Shown one piece after another: positions 43,587 to 50,176 of a stretch of 64,000 nucleotides of DNA. The translations under genes and the position numbers were made by a program. Every line of letters begins with the position of its first letter. The stretch's first letter is position 1. Below the pieces are notes generated by a model. That model made no database searches, was not told the origin of the DNA, and was given only the letters and a program-made list of their open reading frames with translations. This DNA is from a virus. The DNA lies in the IMG/VR virus record IMGVR_UViG_3300021375_000007, positions 62,001 to 126,000 of that record, one strand, 5' to 3'.

Positions 43587-44153
43587 TTAAAATTGTTTTG
43601 GGATTGGTATATCGCGACGACCACCTCGCTTACGCATATTCTCTAATTGGTCAGCAACATCTAATTCAGCATTTACCATATAATATAATGCTGACATTTC
43701 ACCTAAGATACCACGAAGATTGCGATACATTGTATGTGACATTGGTCCACCGGAAGATGCTTTCTTAGCTGTATCCGCGGCCGCTTCGAGTCTCGTCGCT
43801 ATTCCATCACGTAATTGAGTCCGGCTATAAGTACCAAATCCCTTTACATTGATTTCTGGATCGATTGGGTCGAAATCTTTTGGATCTGCTAAAGTGCCAT
43901 ACGTCTTATCTTGGTTCATTGCCTCAGTTAAAGATTCTTCAATTTCATCTTCAGGAATTAGTTTAGTTATCCAACCTGTCTTTTTAGCTGCAAGCTTAAG
44001 TGCAAGTTTCCTAGGCATCTGGTCTTGGATAATTTTACCAGATTTACGATCTACAACTCTTGACCAACCTGTCTTATCTTGTTTCATTTCGTCTAAAGAT
44101 TCTTTGATAACACCAGCAACTTCTTCTTTTAACTTTTTACGTATATCTTTCAT
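43587..44153 (-). CDS. Leader-bearing protein, probably packaged; unknown function
   Basis: A 188-residue basic protein. The N-terminal helix (MKDIRKKLKEEVAGVIKE) offers L8-K-E10 and I16-K-E18 before S19 as prohead-protease sites, and a second leader-like segment (EIEESLTEA) lies near residue 80. The remaining 105 residues form a separate domain (GTLADPKDFDPIDPEINVKG then helices) that recurs, as I remember it, in unnamed marine phage proteins. It is coupled to the histone-like gene upstream (one-base overlap). Confidence 0.55.
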   Translation of the reverse strand: MKDIRKKLKEEVAGVIKESLDEMKQDKTGWSRVVDRKSGKIIQDQMPRKLALKLAAKKTGWITKLIPEDEIEESLTEAMNQDKTYGTLADPKDFDPIDPEINVKGFGTYSRTQLRDGIATRLEAAADTAKKASSGGPMSHTMYRNLRGILGEMSALYYMVNAELDVADQLENMRKRGGRRDIPIPKQF

Positions 44154-44347
44154 TAGATAATTTTTTTTGTTTCATTCAATGATTGCTTACGGTAATCAGT
44201 AATCAATTTTTTCATTTCACTAATCGCCTTTCTAGACTTAACAGCTGCTGTCTTAAATCCATTGGAAGCAAATCGGGTATGCTCTGATTCAAAGGTATCC
44301 CATAGCTCTTTCATGGACTCATATAATTCATGTGACGTTTTACTCAT
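44153..44347 (-). CDS. Histone H1-like (Hc1-type) DNA-binding protein
   Basis: A 64-residue protein. The segment FESEHTRFASNGFKTAAVKS followed by RKAISEMKKLITDYRK follows the Hc1 pattern of Bacteroidota ('D-A-E-K-F-Y-x-K-G-N-K-A-A-G-x-R-x-R-K-A-x-x-x-L-K-K-L-x-x-x-x-R-K'). Such proteins compact DNA or bind single strands. The C-terminus ends SLNE before TKKII, an LxE site. It could be packaged with the genome or act on the host nucleoid. AAAGGAT and a late-type motif precede it. Confidence 0.55.
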   Translation of the reverse strand: MSKTSHELYESMKELWDTFESEHTRFASNGFKTAAVKSRKAISEMKKLITDYRKQSLNETKKII

Positions 44348-44363
44348 TGTATAATCCTTTCAA

Positions 44364-44371
44364 ATAAATAT
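44364..44371 (-). promoter_or_regulatory. Late-type motif before the histone-like gene
   Basis: TAATATTTATTT on the coding strand, then GAAAGGAT; 16 bases to the ATG at 44347. Confidence 0.5.
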
Positions 44372-44586
44372 TAAGCATATTCAAATTCAGAGCCCATATC
44401 CAATTCGCACCAAGACTGATAAAAATTTAATCGCAATAATCTTTCATTAGCAATATCCATGTCTTGGTATATTAATTCTCCATCTAGATATACCTCGCCA
44501 ATCATGGTTTCATCATCCACAAAGAATTCTAGCTCCTCACCATCCAGCGCTGTACCAGTATTTAAATTTTCTAATGTAATCATCAT
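44371..44586 (-). CDS. Unknown acidic 71-residue protein
   Basis: Net strongly negative (MMITLENLNTGTALDGEELE..., ending MGSEFEYA). The strand pattern FFVDDETMIGEVYLDGELIY suggests a small beta sandwich. Acidic mini-proteins in phages often mimic DNA or bind host polymerase, but nothing specific supports that here. AAAGGAAG precedes the start. Confidence 0.55.
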   Translation of the reverse strand: MMITLENLNTGTALDGEELEFFVDDETMIGEVYLDGELIYQDMDIANERLLRLNFYQSWCELDMGSEFEYA

Positions 44587-44599
44587 AACTTCCTTTAAT

Positions 44600-44607
44600 A
44601 TAAATAT
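44600..44607 (-). promoter_or_regulatory. Late-type motif before the acidic 71-residue gene
   Basis: CGATATTTATAT on the coding strand followed by TAAAGGAAG, 13 bases from the ATG. Confidence 0.5.
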
Positions 44608-44622
44608 CGATGACAGAGCACA

Positions 44623-44820
44623 TCACTTGGCTTTTATACGCTTAATTTCATTGCTTTTGAACCCACCCATTTCAAGACGTTTATACAATTCTTGTTTGGC
44701 TAAACGATGCATTGGATCATTATAATCACAATACATTATATATGGTATCCAATCTAATACTCCATTCTTATGTATAAGAACATTATAGGTATGTCGGTGT
44801 GGATAAGGCTTAGATATCAT
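44623..44820 (-). CDS. Unknown basic 65-residue protein
   Basis: A small basic protein (MISKPYPHRHTYNVLIHKNG...) with a C-terminal Lys/Arg-rich helix (QELYKRLEMGGFKSNEIKRI). It overlaps the upstream 98-residue gene by 11 bases. No known family. Confidence 0.5.
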   Translation of the reverse strand: MISKPYPHRHTYNVLIHKNGVLDWIPYIMYCDYNDPMHRLAKQELYKRLEMGGFKSNEIKRIKAK

Positions 44821-45106
44821 GGTTCAAAAAATCTCGTTGTTTATCTATTGCATCCTTTAGATCTGAAGATACCGATTTTTTAGACTCTTTAACAGCTTTT
44901 GTTTTACCAGTCTTATCCAGGATAAACCAAGCCGGCGGTTTCTTCTCATCTTTAATATACTTGAAGAATTTAGCCTTAGGGTATTTGGTCTTAGTGGAAT
45001 GGTCCTGGACGGTATATGAATTATCATCATTTACCTTTATAATAGTACCTTCCTTAGGATATCCTAGGAATCGATATTTAACTACATCTCCTAATTTAGC
45101 TTTCAT
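44810..45106 (-). CDS. 98-residue protein with SH3/KOW-like N-terminus
   Basis: Residues 1-50 (KLGDVVKYRFLGYPKEGTII then KVNDDNSYTVQDHSTKTKYP) form a KOW/Tudor-like barrel pattern; the C-terminal half is Lys-rich and helical. It may bind RNA, ribosome or RNA polymerase. It starts one base after the stop of the 29-residue membrane peptide. Confidence 0.5.
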   Translation of the reverse strand: MKAKLGDVVKYRFLGYPKEGTIIKVNDDNSYTVQDHSTKTKYPKAKFFKYIKDEKKPPAWFILDKTGKTKAVKESKKSVSSDLKDAIDKQRDFLNHDI

Positions 45107-45107
45107 T

Positions 45108-45197
45108 TTATTTGTTTTTATCTGGGTATTTGTTATTTAAATATTGCATTATGCTACCTAATACAAAAAATGCACCTAAGGCAAGTAATTCTATCAT
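45108..45197 (-). CDS. 29-residue single-pass membrane peptide
   Basis: A short frame, MIELLALGAFFVLGSIMQYL followed by NNKYPDKNK: one hydrophobic helix and a charged tail. Its start codon overlaps the stop of the upstream HD hydrolase (ATGA) and its stop lies one base before the next ATG, so it fills the interval exactly. Likely a real microprotein; role unknown. Confidence 0.55.
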   Translation of the reverse strand: MIELLALGAFFVLGSIMQYLNNKYPDKNK

Positions 45198-45757
45198 GTT
45201 ATTTGTTTTAAGCACTGTGCACGCATTCCAGGATCACCATCCTTCATTGCTTGAAGCAATACTGCCTTTTCCTTAAGGTATACTTTAGAAAAATTAGGGT
45301 CATGTTCAGTAATGCTAAGCGTGTTATCAAATAGGTCACAGTATTTAACCGTTTGAGCATCGGCACTAGCTCGAGAAAGTCGATCGGCTTCTTTCGCCTT
45401 TCGGGTCTTTCGGTTTAGGTCTGGATATTTAACCTTTTCAAATTCATCGGTAAGGTCAATGACCATATCTAAAATATCTTCTGCTGAATCTTTTACAGCA
45501 ACTGTACAAAAAAGAAACTGGCCAAGCTCGTCGACACTTACATCTGTATCTTCAAGTACATCATGCAGATAAGCTGCTGCTTGCATTTCCATGCTACCAC
45601 CAATTTCAGCAACTTTAGCCGAAACTGCTATTGGATGCACTATATAAGGCTCTCCGGTATACTTTCGTTTTTGTCCTTGATGCGCAATCGCAGCGAAATG
45701 CAGTATTTCATTTAACTCTTTTTGTATCATTGGAATATTGGCTTTTGACGTGGACAT
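45194..45757 (-). CDS. Small alarmone hydrolase-like HD protein (RelA/SpoT or MESH1 type)
   Basis: A 187-residue single-domain HD protein. The motifs HFAAIAHQGQKRKYTGEPYI then VHP, AAYLHDVLEDT (H65-D66) and VKYCDLFDNT (D141, N145) are those of the (p)ppGpp hydrolase domain of RelA/SpoT and of MESH1. There is no synthetase domain. It may lower (p)ppGpp or a related nucleotide during infection and so block the stringent response. It overlaps the upstream gene by 31 bases. Confidence 0.75.
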   Translation of the reverse strand: MSTSKANIPMIQKELNEILHFAAIAHQGQKRKYTGEPYIVHPIAVSAKVAEIGGSMEMQAAAYLHDVLEDTDVSVDELGQFLFCTVAVKDSAEDILDMVIDLTDEFEKVKYPDLNRKTRKAKEADRLSRASADAQTVKYCDLFDNTLSITEHDPNFSKVYLKEKAVLLQAMKDGDPGMRAQCLKQIT

Positions 45758-45954
45758 TCTTTAATGGTTTTTGAATCAACTGGCCATAATGGACAACGAT
45801 CGACTGTAACTTGAAACTGGTTATGCAGATTGGTATTAACACCAATGAAGTCTGCAATGCCAATCATTCGTCGACCTTTGAAAATAAACTCGACTCGCGT
45901 ACCTAACAGGTGACGGAAGTCTGGATGGCTCATATTGAATAACTGTTCTTTCAT
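45727..45954 (-). CDS. Unknown 75-residue protein upstream of the alarmone hydrolase
   Basis: A small beta-rich protein (GTRVEFIFKGRRMIGIADFI then GVNTNLHNQFQVTVDRCPLW), possibly an SH3-like fold. First gene behind the promoter at 45.97 kb, overlapping the hydrolase. Not recognised. Confidence 0.5.
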   Translation of the reverse strand: MKEQLFNMSHPDFRHLLGTRVEFIFKGRRMIGIADFIGVNTNLHNQFQVTVDRCPLWPVDSKTIKECPRQKPIFQ

Positions 45955-45972
45955 CTCTCAATCTCTTATATC

Positions 45973-46004
45973 TAAAGATAGCGAAATGAGCGACGCGAAC
46001 CAAC
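45973..46004 (-). promoter_or_regulatory. Host-type promoter of the alarmone-hydrolase operon
   Basis: GTTG, 20 bases, TATCTTTA on the coding strand. Here the start codon follows about 18 bases after the -7 box without the usual AAAGGT element, only GAGATTGAGAG. Confidence 0.6.
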
Positions 46005-46021
46005 CTTTTTAGAAACTTTTT

Positions 46022-46630
46022 TTAGAAACTTGCGTTTGGTATTACATATGCTACTACAACATTACCATTAGATAACTCACCGACGAATTTACCGACGTTG
46101 TAAGTTTGAAATTTGATTGGGTTAATTTTATTTGCCTTAGCGACCGAATTCGCCATCTGCCAGGCACCTGATTCTGTACTACCGACTGTTCGTATTATTG
46201 TAAAGCTAGCTGTTTTTTTATTGTTCATCCATGCCTTCATGAAGGTTCGTCCTGGCGCGCCGTCCCAATTTTCTTCCTTAGCCATTTTAACTAAGTCTTT
46301 ATATGAAACATCTTTTTGTATTTGCTTCATTGTTTCAGCTTGCATTTCTGTATTAGCAATTTGGGTAATATCTTTTACTTGCTCAGGATTCAATCCTAAT
46401 GCCGGTCCTGTTAATTTAGCTAATATAGTAGCTGTCAATACACCTTTCCTGGCATATCTTTTTACTTTGCTTAATATATCTTTAAAATCAACTTCAGCCT
46501 CGGTTAATCCTTCGCCAATGATATCATCAAATATCTTCTGTTCATCAGATGACAATTCTACTTCTTCCCTTTCACGCAATACAGCTTTGATTTCTTCTTT
46601 AATAATATTTCTTAGTTCTGATCGTTTCAT
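46022..46630 (-). CDS. Leader-bearing, probably packaged protein of unknown function
   Basis: A 202-residue protein. The first 20 residues, MKRSELRNIIKEEIKAVLRE, form a basic amphipathic helix ending L18-R-E20, nearly the same as the leader of the 142-residue gene at 54.7 kb. A second helical stretch (DIIGEGLTEAEVDFK) holds a further LxE near residue 58. The C-terminal domain is alpha/beta with SFTIIRTVGSTESGAW. AAAGGAAT and a late-type motif precede it. I infer that it is packaged, cleaved and injected. Confidence 0.6.
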   Translation of the reverse strand: MKRSELRNIIKEEIKAVLREREEVELSSDEQKIFDDIIGEGLTEAEVDFKDILSKVKRYARKGVLTATILAKLTGPALGLNPEQVKDITQIANTEMQAETMKQIQKDVSYKDLVKMAKEENWDGAPGRTFMKAWMNNKKTASFTIIRTVGSTESGAWQMANSVAKANKINPIKFQTYNVGKFVGELSNGNVVVAYVIPNASF

Positions 46631-46652
46631 GATATTCCTTTAAAGGTTTAAT

Positions 46653-46660
46653 ATAAATAT
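46653..46660 (-). promoter_or_regulatory. Late-type motif before the 202-residue leader gene
   Basis: CTAATATTTATATT on the coding strand, 22 bases before the ATG at 46630; the leader repeats the AACCTTTAAAG element before AAAGGAAT. Confidence 0.5.
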
Positions 46661-47199
46661 TAGAATCCGGTCGTATTAACACCTTTACCACCATTTATAT
46701 TTCCAACGTATAAGTAATGGCAATTATAGCATAATAGCCTTAGGTTGTCTTTAAGGTGGTTTGTACGGTCTCCATCCTTCCAATCTAATAGCAGTGGTAC
46801 TGAATAATCAACTACTCTACGCTCTTCAAATCCACACTCATCGCATTTCTCTTCGAATATTGCATACTTAAGCAAACGCTTCTTTAAATTACCTTTACTC
46901 TTTAGTTCTGGACATTTACCGTTAAGGATTCTATCCAATGAATACTTACCCGTTGTTAAGGCACTTTTACGGTTGCCTTTCTTCATCCCCTTACCACCAG
47001 TATTCTTATGCAATTCAAAAAGGCTTTTACCTGTAGCCTCATCCTTATACATTTTTGCATACTTTTTAAAGGTATCAAATGATACCCGCAAAAATCTAGC
47101 TGCACCAGAACATGATTTGGTATTGGTCATTGCATACCGAATTTCAGTTTCGGTAATATTCATCGGTTGCCGGCCGAGACCGTAGATATATGAACTCAT
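46660..47199 (-). CDS. HNH-type endonuclease-like protein with altered first catalytic position
   Basis: A 179-residue protein. The N-terminus (ETEIRYAMTNTKSCSGAARF then LRVSFDTFKKYAKMY) is a helix-turn-helix-like DNA reader. The C-terminal HNH zinc finger has C119-x2-C122 and C157-x2-C160 with DNLRLLCYNCH. In the usual motif the sequence is 'L-D-H-I-D-G-D', but here it reads L-D-W-K-D-G-D, so the first catalytic His appears to be Trp (codon TGG). It may be a catalytically dead or specialised homing-type nuclease. AGGAG precedes the start. Confidence 0.75.
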   Translation of the reverse strand: MSSYIYGLGRQPMNITETEIRYAMTNTKSCSGAARFLRVSFDTFKKYAKMYKDEATGKSLFELHKNTGGKGMKKGNRKSALTTGKYSLDRILNGKCPELKSKGNLKKRLLKYAIFEEKCDECGFEERRVVDYSVPLLLDWKDGDRTNHLKDNLRLLCYNCHYLYVGNINGGKGVNTTGF

Positions 47200-47218
47200 T
47201 GTATAACTCCTATTTAGG

Positions 47219-47226
47219 ATAAATAT
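47219..47226 (-). promoter_or_regulatory. Late-type motif before the HNH gene
   Basis: AGTATATTTATCC on the coding strand with TAGGAG after it, 19 bases before the ATG at 47199. Confidence 0.45.
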
Positions 47227-47245
47227 ACTATGACATCTTTTTTCT

Positions 47246-47259
47246 TACCGCTAGCGGTA
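47246..47259. promoter_or_regulatory. Perfect 14-base palindrome between a leader gene and the HNH gene
   Basis: TACCGCTAGCGGTA. It lies in the 86-base gap, 26 bases past the stop of the upstream leader-bearing gene. It could be an operator, a nuclease target or a short hairpin; no T-run follows on the coding strand. Confidence 0.4.
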
Positions 47260-47285
47260 TTAACTAATCTACGTGTTATGGAATA

Positions 47286-47831
47286 TTAAGATGGATCGAA
47301 TGCATCATCATAATCAGCTGTAATGCCACGATCTGCTAATGCTTTAACAATTTTATCTAATTGGTCGATATCGTAATTATTTGGCAACTCTAACTGCTTG
47401 CCACTAGATCGGTAATTATATGCATTCTTTTTTATGAAATACTTAGCCTTTTCACCGCCTAATTTTTTGTAATGCCTAGATTTCTTGTCAGGATCGGTAT
47501 ATAAATATAATCCATAAAATCGGCCGCCATCGGTATATGTAATTTGAGCACCTTTAACAACTACTAACTTACCACCATCGAAATCCGTATGGTATCCTAA
47601 TCCATCGAGGAAGCTCTTTAGCTCATACGTGAAATCAGATGATCCAAATCCTTCACCTTCCGGCCAATCGGCACTAGTTTCTTCTGCTACTTCTGTAGCC
47701 ACATTTAATGTTGCACGTTCCCTGGCTTCTTCTTTCGAAATAAATCCACTCTGGAGTGCACGGTCGATTAATCGCTGTGGATCGTATATTAATCTACTAG
47801 CTTCTGATAATAATGATTTAAGTTTGATCAT
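47286..47831 (-). CDS. Leader-bearing, probably packaged protein (10-residue leader)
   Basis: A 181-residue protein beginning MIKLKSLLSE before A11. This is ten residues ending L-x-E, the same length and layout as the T4 capsid targeting sequence. The mature part is alpha/beta with Gly/Asp-rich turns (GSSDFTYELKSFLDGLGYHT) and an RHYKKLGGEKAKYF basic stretch. No enzymatic motif recognised. AGGTAACC precedes the start, behind a late-type motif. Confidence 0.6.
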   Translation of the reverse strand: MIKLKSLLSEASRLIYDPQRLIDRALQSGFISKEEARERATLNVATEVAEETSADWPEGEGFGSSDFTYELKSFLDGLGYHTDFDGGKLVVVKGAQITYTDGGRFYGLYLYTDPDKKSRHYKKLGGEKAKYFIKKNAYNYRSSGKQLELPNNYDIDQLDKIVKALADRGITADYDDAFDPS

Positions 47832-47851
47832 GATGGTTACCTAATTTTTAA

Positions 47852-47859
47852 ATAAATAT
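47852..47859 (-). promoter_or_regulatory. Late-type motif before the 181-residue leader gene
   Basis: GCATATTTATTT on the coding strand, 20 bases before the ATG at 47831, directly downstream of a strong terminator that isolates it from the upstream operon. Confidence 0.5.
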
Positions 47860-47870
47860 GCATTAAATGC

Positions 47871-47898
47871 AAAACCCCGAGGATATAATACCCCGGGG
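47871..47898 (-). terminator. Rho-independent terminator after the SPFH-tail gene
   Basis: On the coding strand CCCCGGGG, loop TATTATAT, CCTCGGGG (eight pairs, one G-U), then TTTTGC. It lies 25 bases past the stop codon at 47924 and is the clearest intrinsic terminator in the window. Confidence 0.8.
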
Positions 47899-47923
47899 CC
47901 TGCGACCTTTAAAGAACAGCGGA

Positions 47924-48403
47924 TTATTTACTAGCCGCCTCTAGTATAGGCATATTAGCTTCAGTTGGGATATAGATCTTCTCACCATCCATTTTATCGA
48001 TATTCCTTACCCATAGATAATGAATATATTGATCTGAAAGCTTTCCATCTTCAATTTCAATTGCTTCTGCCATACCTTTCGCTCGCTCTACTTCTGCTTC
48101 CGCATTAAGTTTCTGAGCATCTAGATTGGCCTGAGCTTCTTCTACAAGAATCTTTCTGTTCTGTTCCGCTTGCGCCATTTCAGCACGTCCGGACATTTCG
48201 GCTCGCCATACATTATATGTCGGCCATCCGGCAAACATTCCTACGAGTACTAACACAATAATAATCGGCCATACTATCATTTTTACTATTGCCAGGTTTT
48301 TCTTATGCCGCTGAACTTCATACTTCTCAGCATTATTAAACATTGCTTTTCGTGCTTGATAGTTCATATTATCAAACTGGTCTTGCATATCTGCGTTTGT
48401 CAT
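47924..48403 (-). CDS. Membrane protein with prohibitin/SPFH-type C-terminal tail
   Basis: A 159-residue protein. A single transmembrane helix at about 37-60 (AIVKMIVWPIIIVLVLVGMF) follows a charged N-terminus. Residues 70-159 (EQNRKILVEEAQANLDAQKL, AEVERAKGMAEAIEIEDG, LSDQYIHYLWVRNID) resemble the Ala/Glu coiled-coil end of HflC/prohibitin-type SPFH proteins, without the SPFH core. It may assemble in the host membrane or interfere with FtsH-HflKC. It has its own promoter and terminator, so it is a one-gene unit. Confidence 0.65.
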   Translation of the reverse strand: MTNADMQDQFDNMNYQARKAMFNNAEKYEVQRHKKNLAIVKMIVWPIIIVLVLVGMFAGWPTYNVWRAEMSGRAEMAQAEQNRKILVEEAQANLDAQKLNAEAEVERAKGMAEAIEIEDGKLSDQYIHYLWVRNIDKMDGEKIYIPTEANMPILEAASK

Positions 48404-48447
48404 TTTAATTATTTATTAATGGTTATTACTTAATTATCTTAACACTA

Positions 48448-48479
48448 TAAATATGGGAAATAAATCAACGCGATCCTAA
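48448..48479 (-). promoter_or_regulatory. Hybrid promoter of the SPFH-tail gene
   Basis: TTAG, 20 bases, CATATTTA followed by TAGTG. It fits both the host-type spacing and the ATATTTATA late core. A nearly identical block precedes the MoxR gene at 62.7 kb. Confidence 0.6.
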
Positions 48480-48485
48480 TAAAAG

Positions 48486-48764
48486 TTAAAAATTATTTTC
48501 CTGCTCGCGTTTAGCTACTAAGTCTTCATATTTAGTAACCGCAGGTGCTTCTTTGGTAAGGTCTGAATACATACCAGCCAATGTACCACCTTGCGTTACA
48601 CTGTTCTTAAACACGTCGATAGCTTTATCAAATCGATCTGGCGTAAGTTCGTCTAAAGATTCAATAACAAAATTACCCGTAGATGGAGTATAAACCATCC
48701 AGGTATCATTTGGAGCCGTCCGAAGACTGAATCCATCTTTGATATATTGAGTTAGTTTTTTCAT
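48486..48764 (-). CDS. Unknown 92-residue protein
   Basis: An alpha/beta protein (MKKLTQYIKDGFSLRTAPND then TWMVYTPSTGNFVIESLDEL). AGGGGG lies three bases before the ATG, the strongest Shine-Dalgarno match in this part. It begins six bases after the 85-residue gene ends, so they form one operon with the tRNA. Not recognised. Confidence 0.55.
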   Translation of the reverse strand: MKKLTQYIKDGFSLRTAPNDTWMVYTPSTGNFVIESLDELTPDRFDKAIDVFKNSVTQGGTLAGMYSDLTKEAPAVTKYEDLVAKREQENNF

Positions 48765-48770
48765 CGCCCC

Positions 48771-49028
48771 CTAGGTTGTTTTTAATTGAAGCACGTCTGG
48801 TTGTTGGACTATAAAATAATAATCTAAAAATGCTTTAGGATAAAGCATAACCTTACCAGCATATTTTGAATTTGTAATTGTACGTGAATCCATTGGTACT
48901 TTATTTTCTTTGGCATACTTGTATACATCACGTCCAAGTTGCTTACCTACACCTTTACCAAAGTAATCATATAATGACATTAGAACGGATTGTTTATTTA
49001 CTGTGCTGTTTTTCATTTTAGTTTTCAT
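48771..49028 (-). CDS. Unknown basic 85-residue protein
   Basis: A basic helical protein (MKTKMKNSTVNKQSVLMSLY then DYFGKGVGKQLGRDVYKYAK). The phrase YDYFGKGVGKQLGRDVY suggests a small DNA-binding helical domain. M5 is an alternative start. It follows tRNA-Leu by eight bases and is probably co-transcribed with it. Confidence 0.5.
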   Translation of the reverse strand: MKTKMKNSTVNKQSVLMSLYDYFGKGVGKQLGRDVYKYAKENKVPMDSRTITNSKYAGKVMLYPKAFLDYYFIVQQPDVLQLKTT

Positions 49029-49036
49029 TTTGTATT

Positions 49037-49124
49037 TGGTACTCGGAGCCGGGGTCGAACCGGCACGGCCTCAACGGCCACAGGATTTTAAGTCCTGCGT
49101 GTCTACCAATTCCACCATCCGAGC
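49037..49124 (-). tRNA. tRNA-Leu (anticodon TAA)
   Basis: A complete cloverleaf: acceptor GCTCGGA/TCCGAGT, anticodon stem CAGGA/TCCTG with loop CTTAAAA, a long variable arm GGCCGTTGAGGCC, and a T arm with GGTTCGACC. The 3' CCA is encoded (49037-49039). It reads UUA, the commonest Leu codon in an AT-rich phage. A host-type promoter ends seven bases before the 5' end. Confidence 0.95.
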
Positions 49125-49130
49125 ATGATA

Positions 49131-49162
49131 TTAATATAAGAAAATAAGTTTAAATGTCCTAA
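49131..49162 (-). promoter_or_regulatory. Host-type promoter of tRNA-Leu
   Basis: TTAG, 20 bases, TATATTAA. The -7 box ends seven bases before the first tRNA base, exactly where the start point of a leaderless tRNA transcript is expected, which supports the promoter model independently. Confidence 0.65.
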
Positions 49163-49167
49163 GGAAT

Positions 49168-49854
49168 TTATGCAAATACTCTGTCAGGTATTTCAGCCGC
49201 CTGCTTCTTCCCGGCCTTTGTCATATCTAAAAATTGTTCGGCTTCTTTACGGCCAATGACTTTAATAATACGTCGCAATATAACTGCTCGCTCTTGTGGT
49301 GAAGAATTTTTATACCGCATAAATAGCTTAACGAATTGTTCTTCTTTCTCTCTACCTAACCGCATCTTGTAATCTATTATATCGGCAAAGTCCATAAACC
49401 AATGCCCATCAATCAAATCAGCACGTGAAAGGATATCTGATGTCGATGCAACATTGTAATCCAGAGCCTGGTCGGCACCTAGTCTAGGATCCCATGAACT
49501 AAATACTGATAATTCTTTACCTTCTACTTCAAACTCCCAACCTTTATTATAAAGGTCTTCTTTACCGGCATTTTTCCAATATTTTTTATCAGGAATTACT
49601 ATATCAATATCACCTATCGTACGATCTATTTTAACTGTCTTTATTAGTTCTGGATATAAGAATATGCGTGCACTGCCAGCAATGAAATATGCTTGCTCTT
49701 TTGGATCGATGTCCATAGGCTCGAATATATGCTTATCTGCCAGATCTAATAGGGTTTGTAGTTTAGATGAAACCTCTGTTAGCAAATCTGATTTTGCAGA
49801 CTGCCAGAGTTCCTCATGTAAGGATTCAATATATAGTGGTGCTAGCTTGTACAT
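49168..49854 (-). CDS. Nucleotidyltransferase-fold protein
   Basis: A 228-residue protein. The pattern YFIAGSARIFLYPE, then DRTIGDIDIVIP, with a later VFSSWDPRLG strand, fits the minimal nucleotidyltransferase fold (G-S, then D-x-D). This fold covers CCA-adding enzymes, aminoglycoside modifiers and antitoxin/toxin AMP-transferases. The N-terminus (MYKLAPLYIESLHEE) could be an atypical leader. The C-terminal 70 residues are helical and basic. Function uncertain. Confidence 0.6.
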   Translation of the reverse strand: MYKLAPLYIESLHEELWQSAKSDLLTEVSSKLQTLLDLADKHIFEPMDIDPKEQAYFIAGSARIFLYPELIKTVKIDRTIGDIDIVIPDKKYWKNAGKEDLYNKGWEFEVEGKELSVFSSWDPRLGADQALDYNVASTSDILSRADLIDGHWFMDFADIIDYKMRLGREKEEQFVKLFMRYKNSSPQERAVILRRIIKVIGRKEAEQFLDMTKAGKKQAAEIPDRVFA

Positions 49855-49865
49855 TAATTGTTAAA

Positions 49866-50162
49866 CTAGAAGTCAATATCACTCGGAGTGGTTCCTTTAA
49901 ACATAGAATCCAGGCCTGACTGTTTTGGTCCTGACTGTCCTTCCATATACTCACCAGTCTCGATATATTCAGTCATACCTTGGAATACATAAGCTAAGCT
50001 CTTAACTAGATCTTCACCGCCGGCTGCATAGGCCTCATCAACAAAATTAACTAGGTCTTTTTCAACCGTATCAGCATCCGTCCATTTAGTCATGATATCT
50101 GATTTGATTTCAGATTCTGTTAAATTTTTACGTCTCCATTTATGTATATCGAATTGTGCCAT
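49866..50162 (-). CDS. Small leader-bearing, probably packaged protein
   Basis: A 98-residue acidic protein whose N-terminus MAQFDIHKWRRKNLTE ends L14-T-E16 before S17, a good prohead-protease site. The mature 82 residues are helical and acidic with a Gly/Ser tail (GQSGPKQSGLDSMFKGT). AAAGGATACC precedes the start, behind a weak late-type motif. It is followed by the nucleotidyltransferase gene. Confidence 0.55.
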   Translation of the reverse strand: MAQFDIHKWRRKNLTESEIKSDIMTKWTDADTVEKDLVNFVDEAYAAGGEDLVKSLAYVFQGMTEYIETGEYMEGQSGPKQSGLDSMFKGTTPSDIDF

Positions 50163-50176
50163 TGGTATCCTTTATA

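Noticed and set aside
43849-44160. Plus-strand frame of 103 codons opposite the 188-residue leader gene
   Set aside because: A mirror of a real coding region; composition follows the complement of the gene and no start signal is present.
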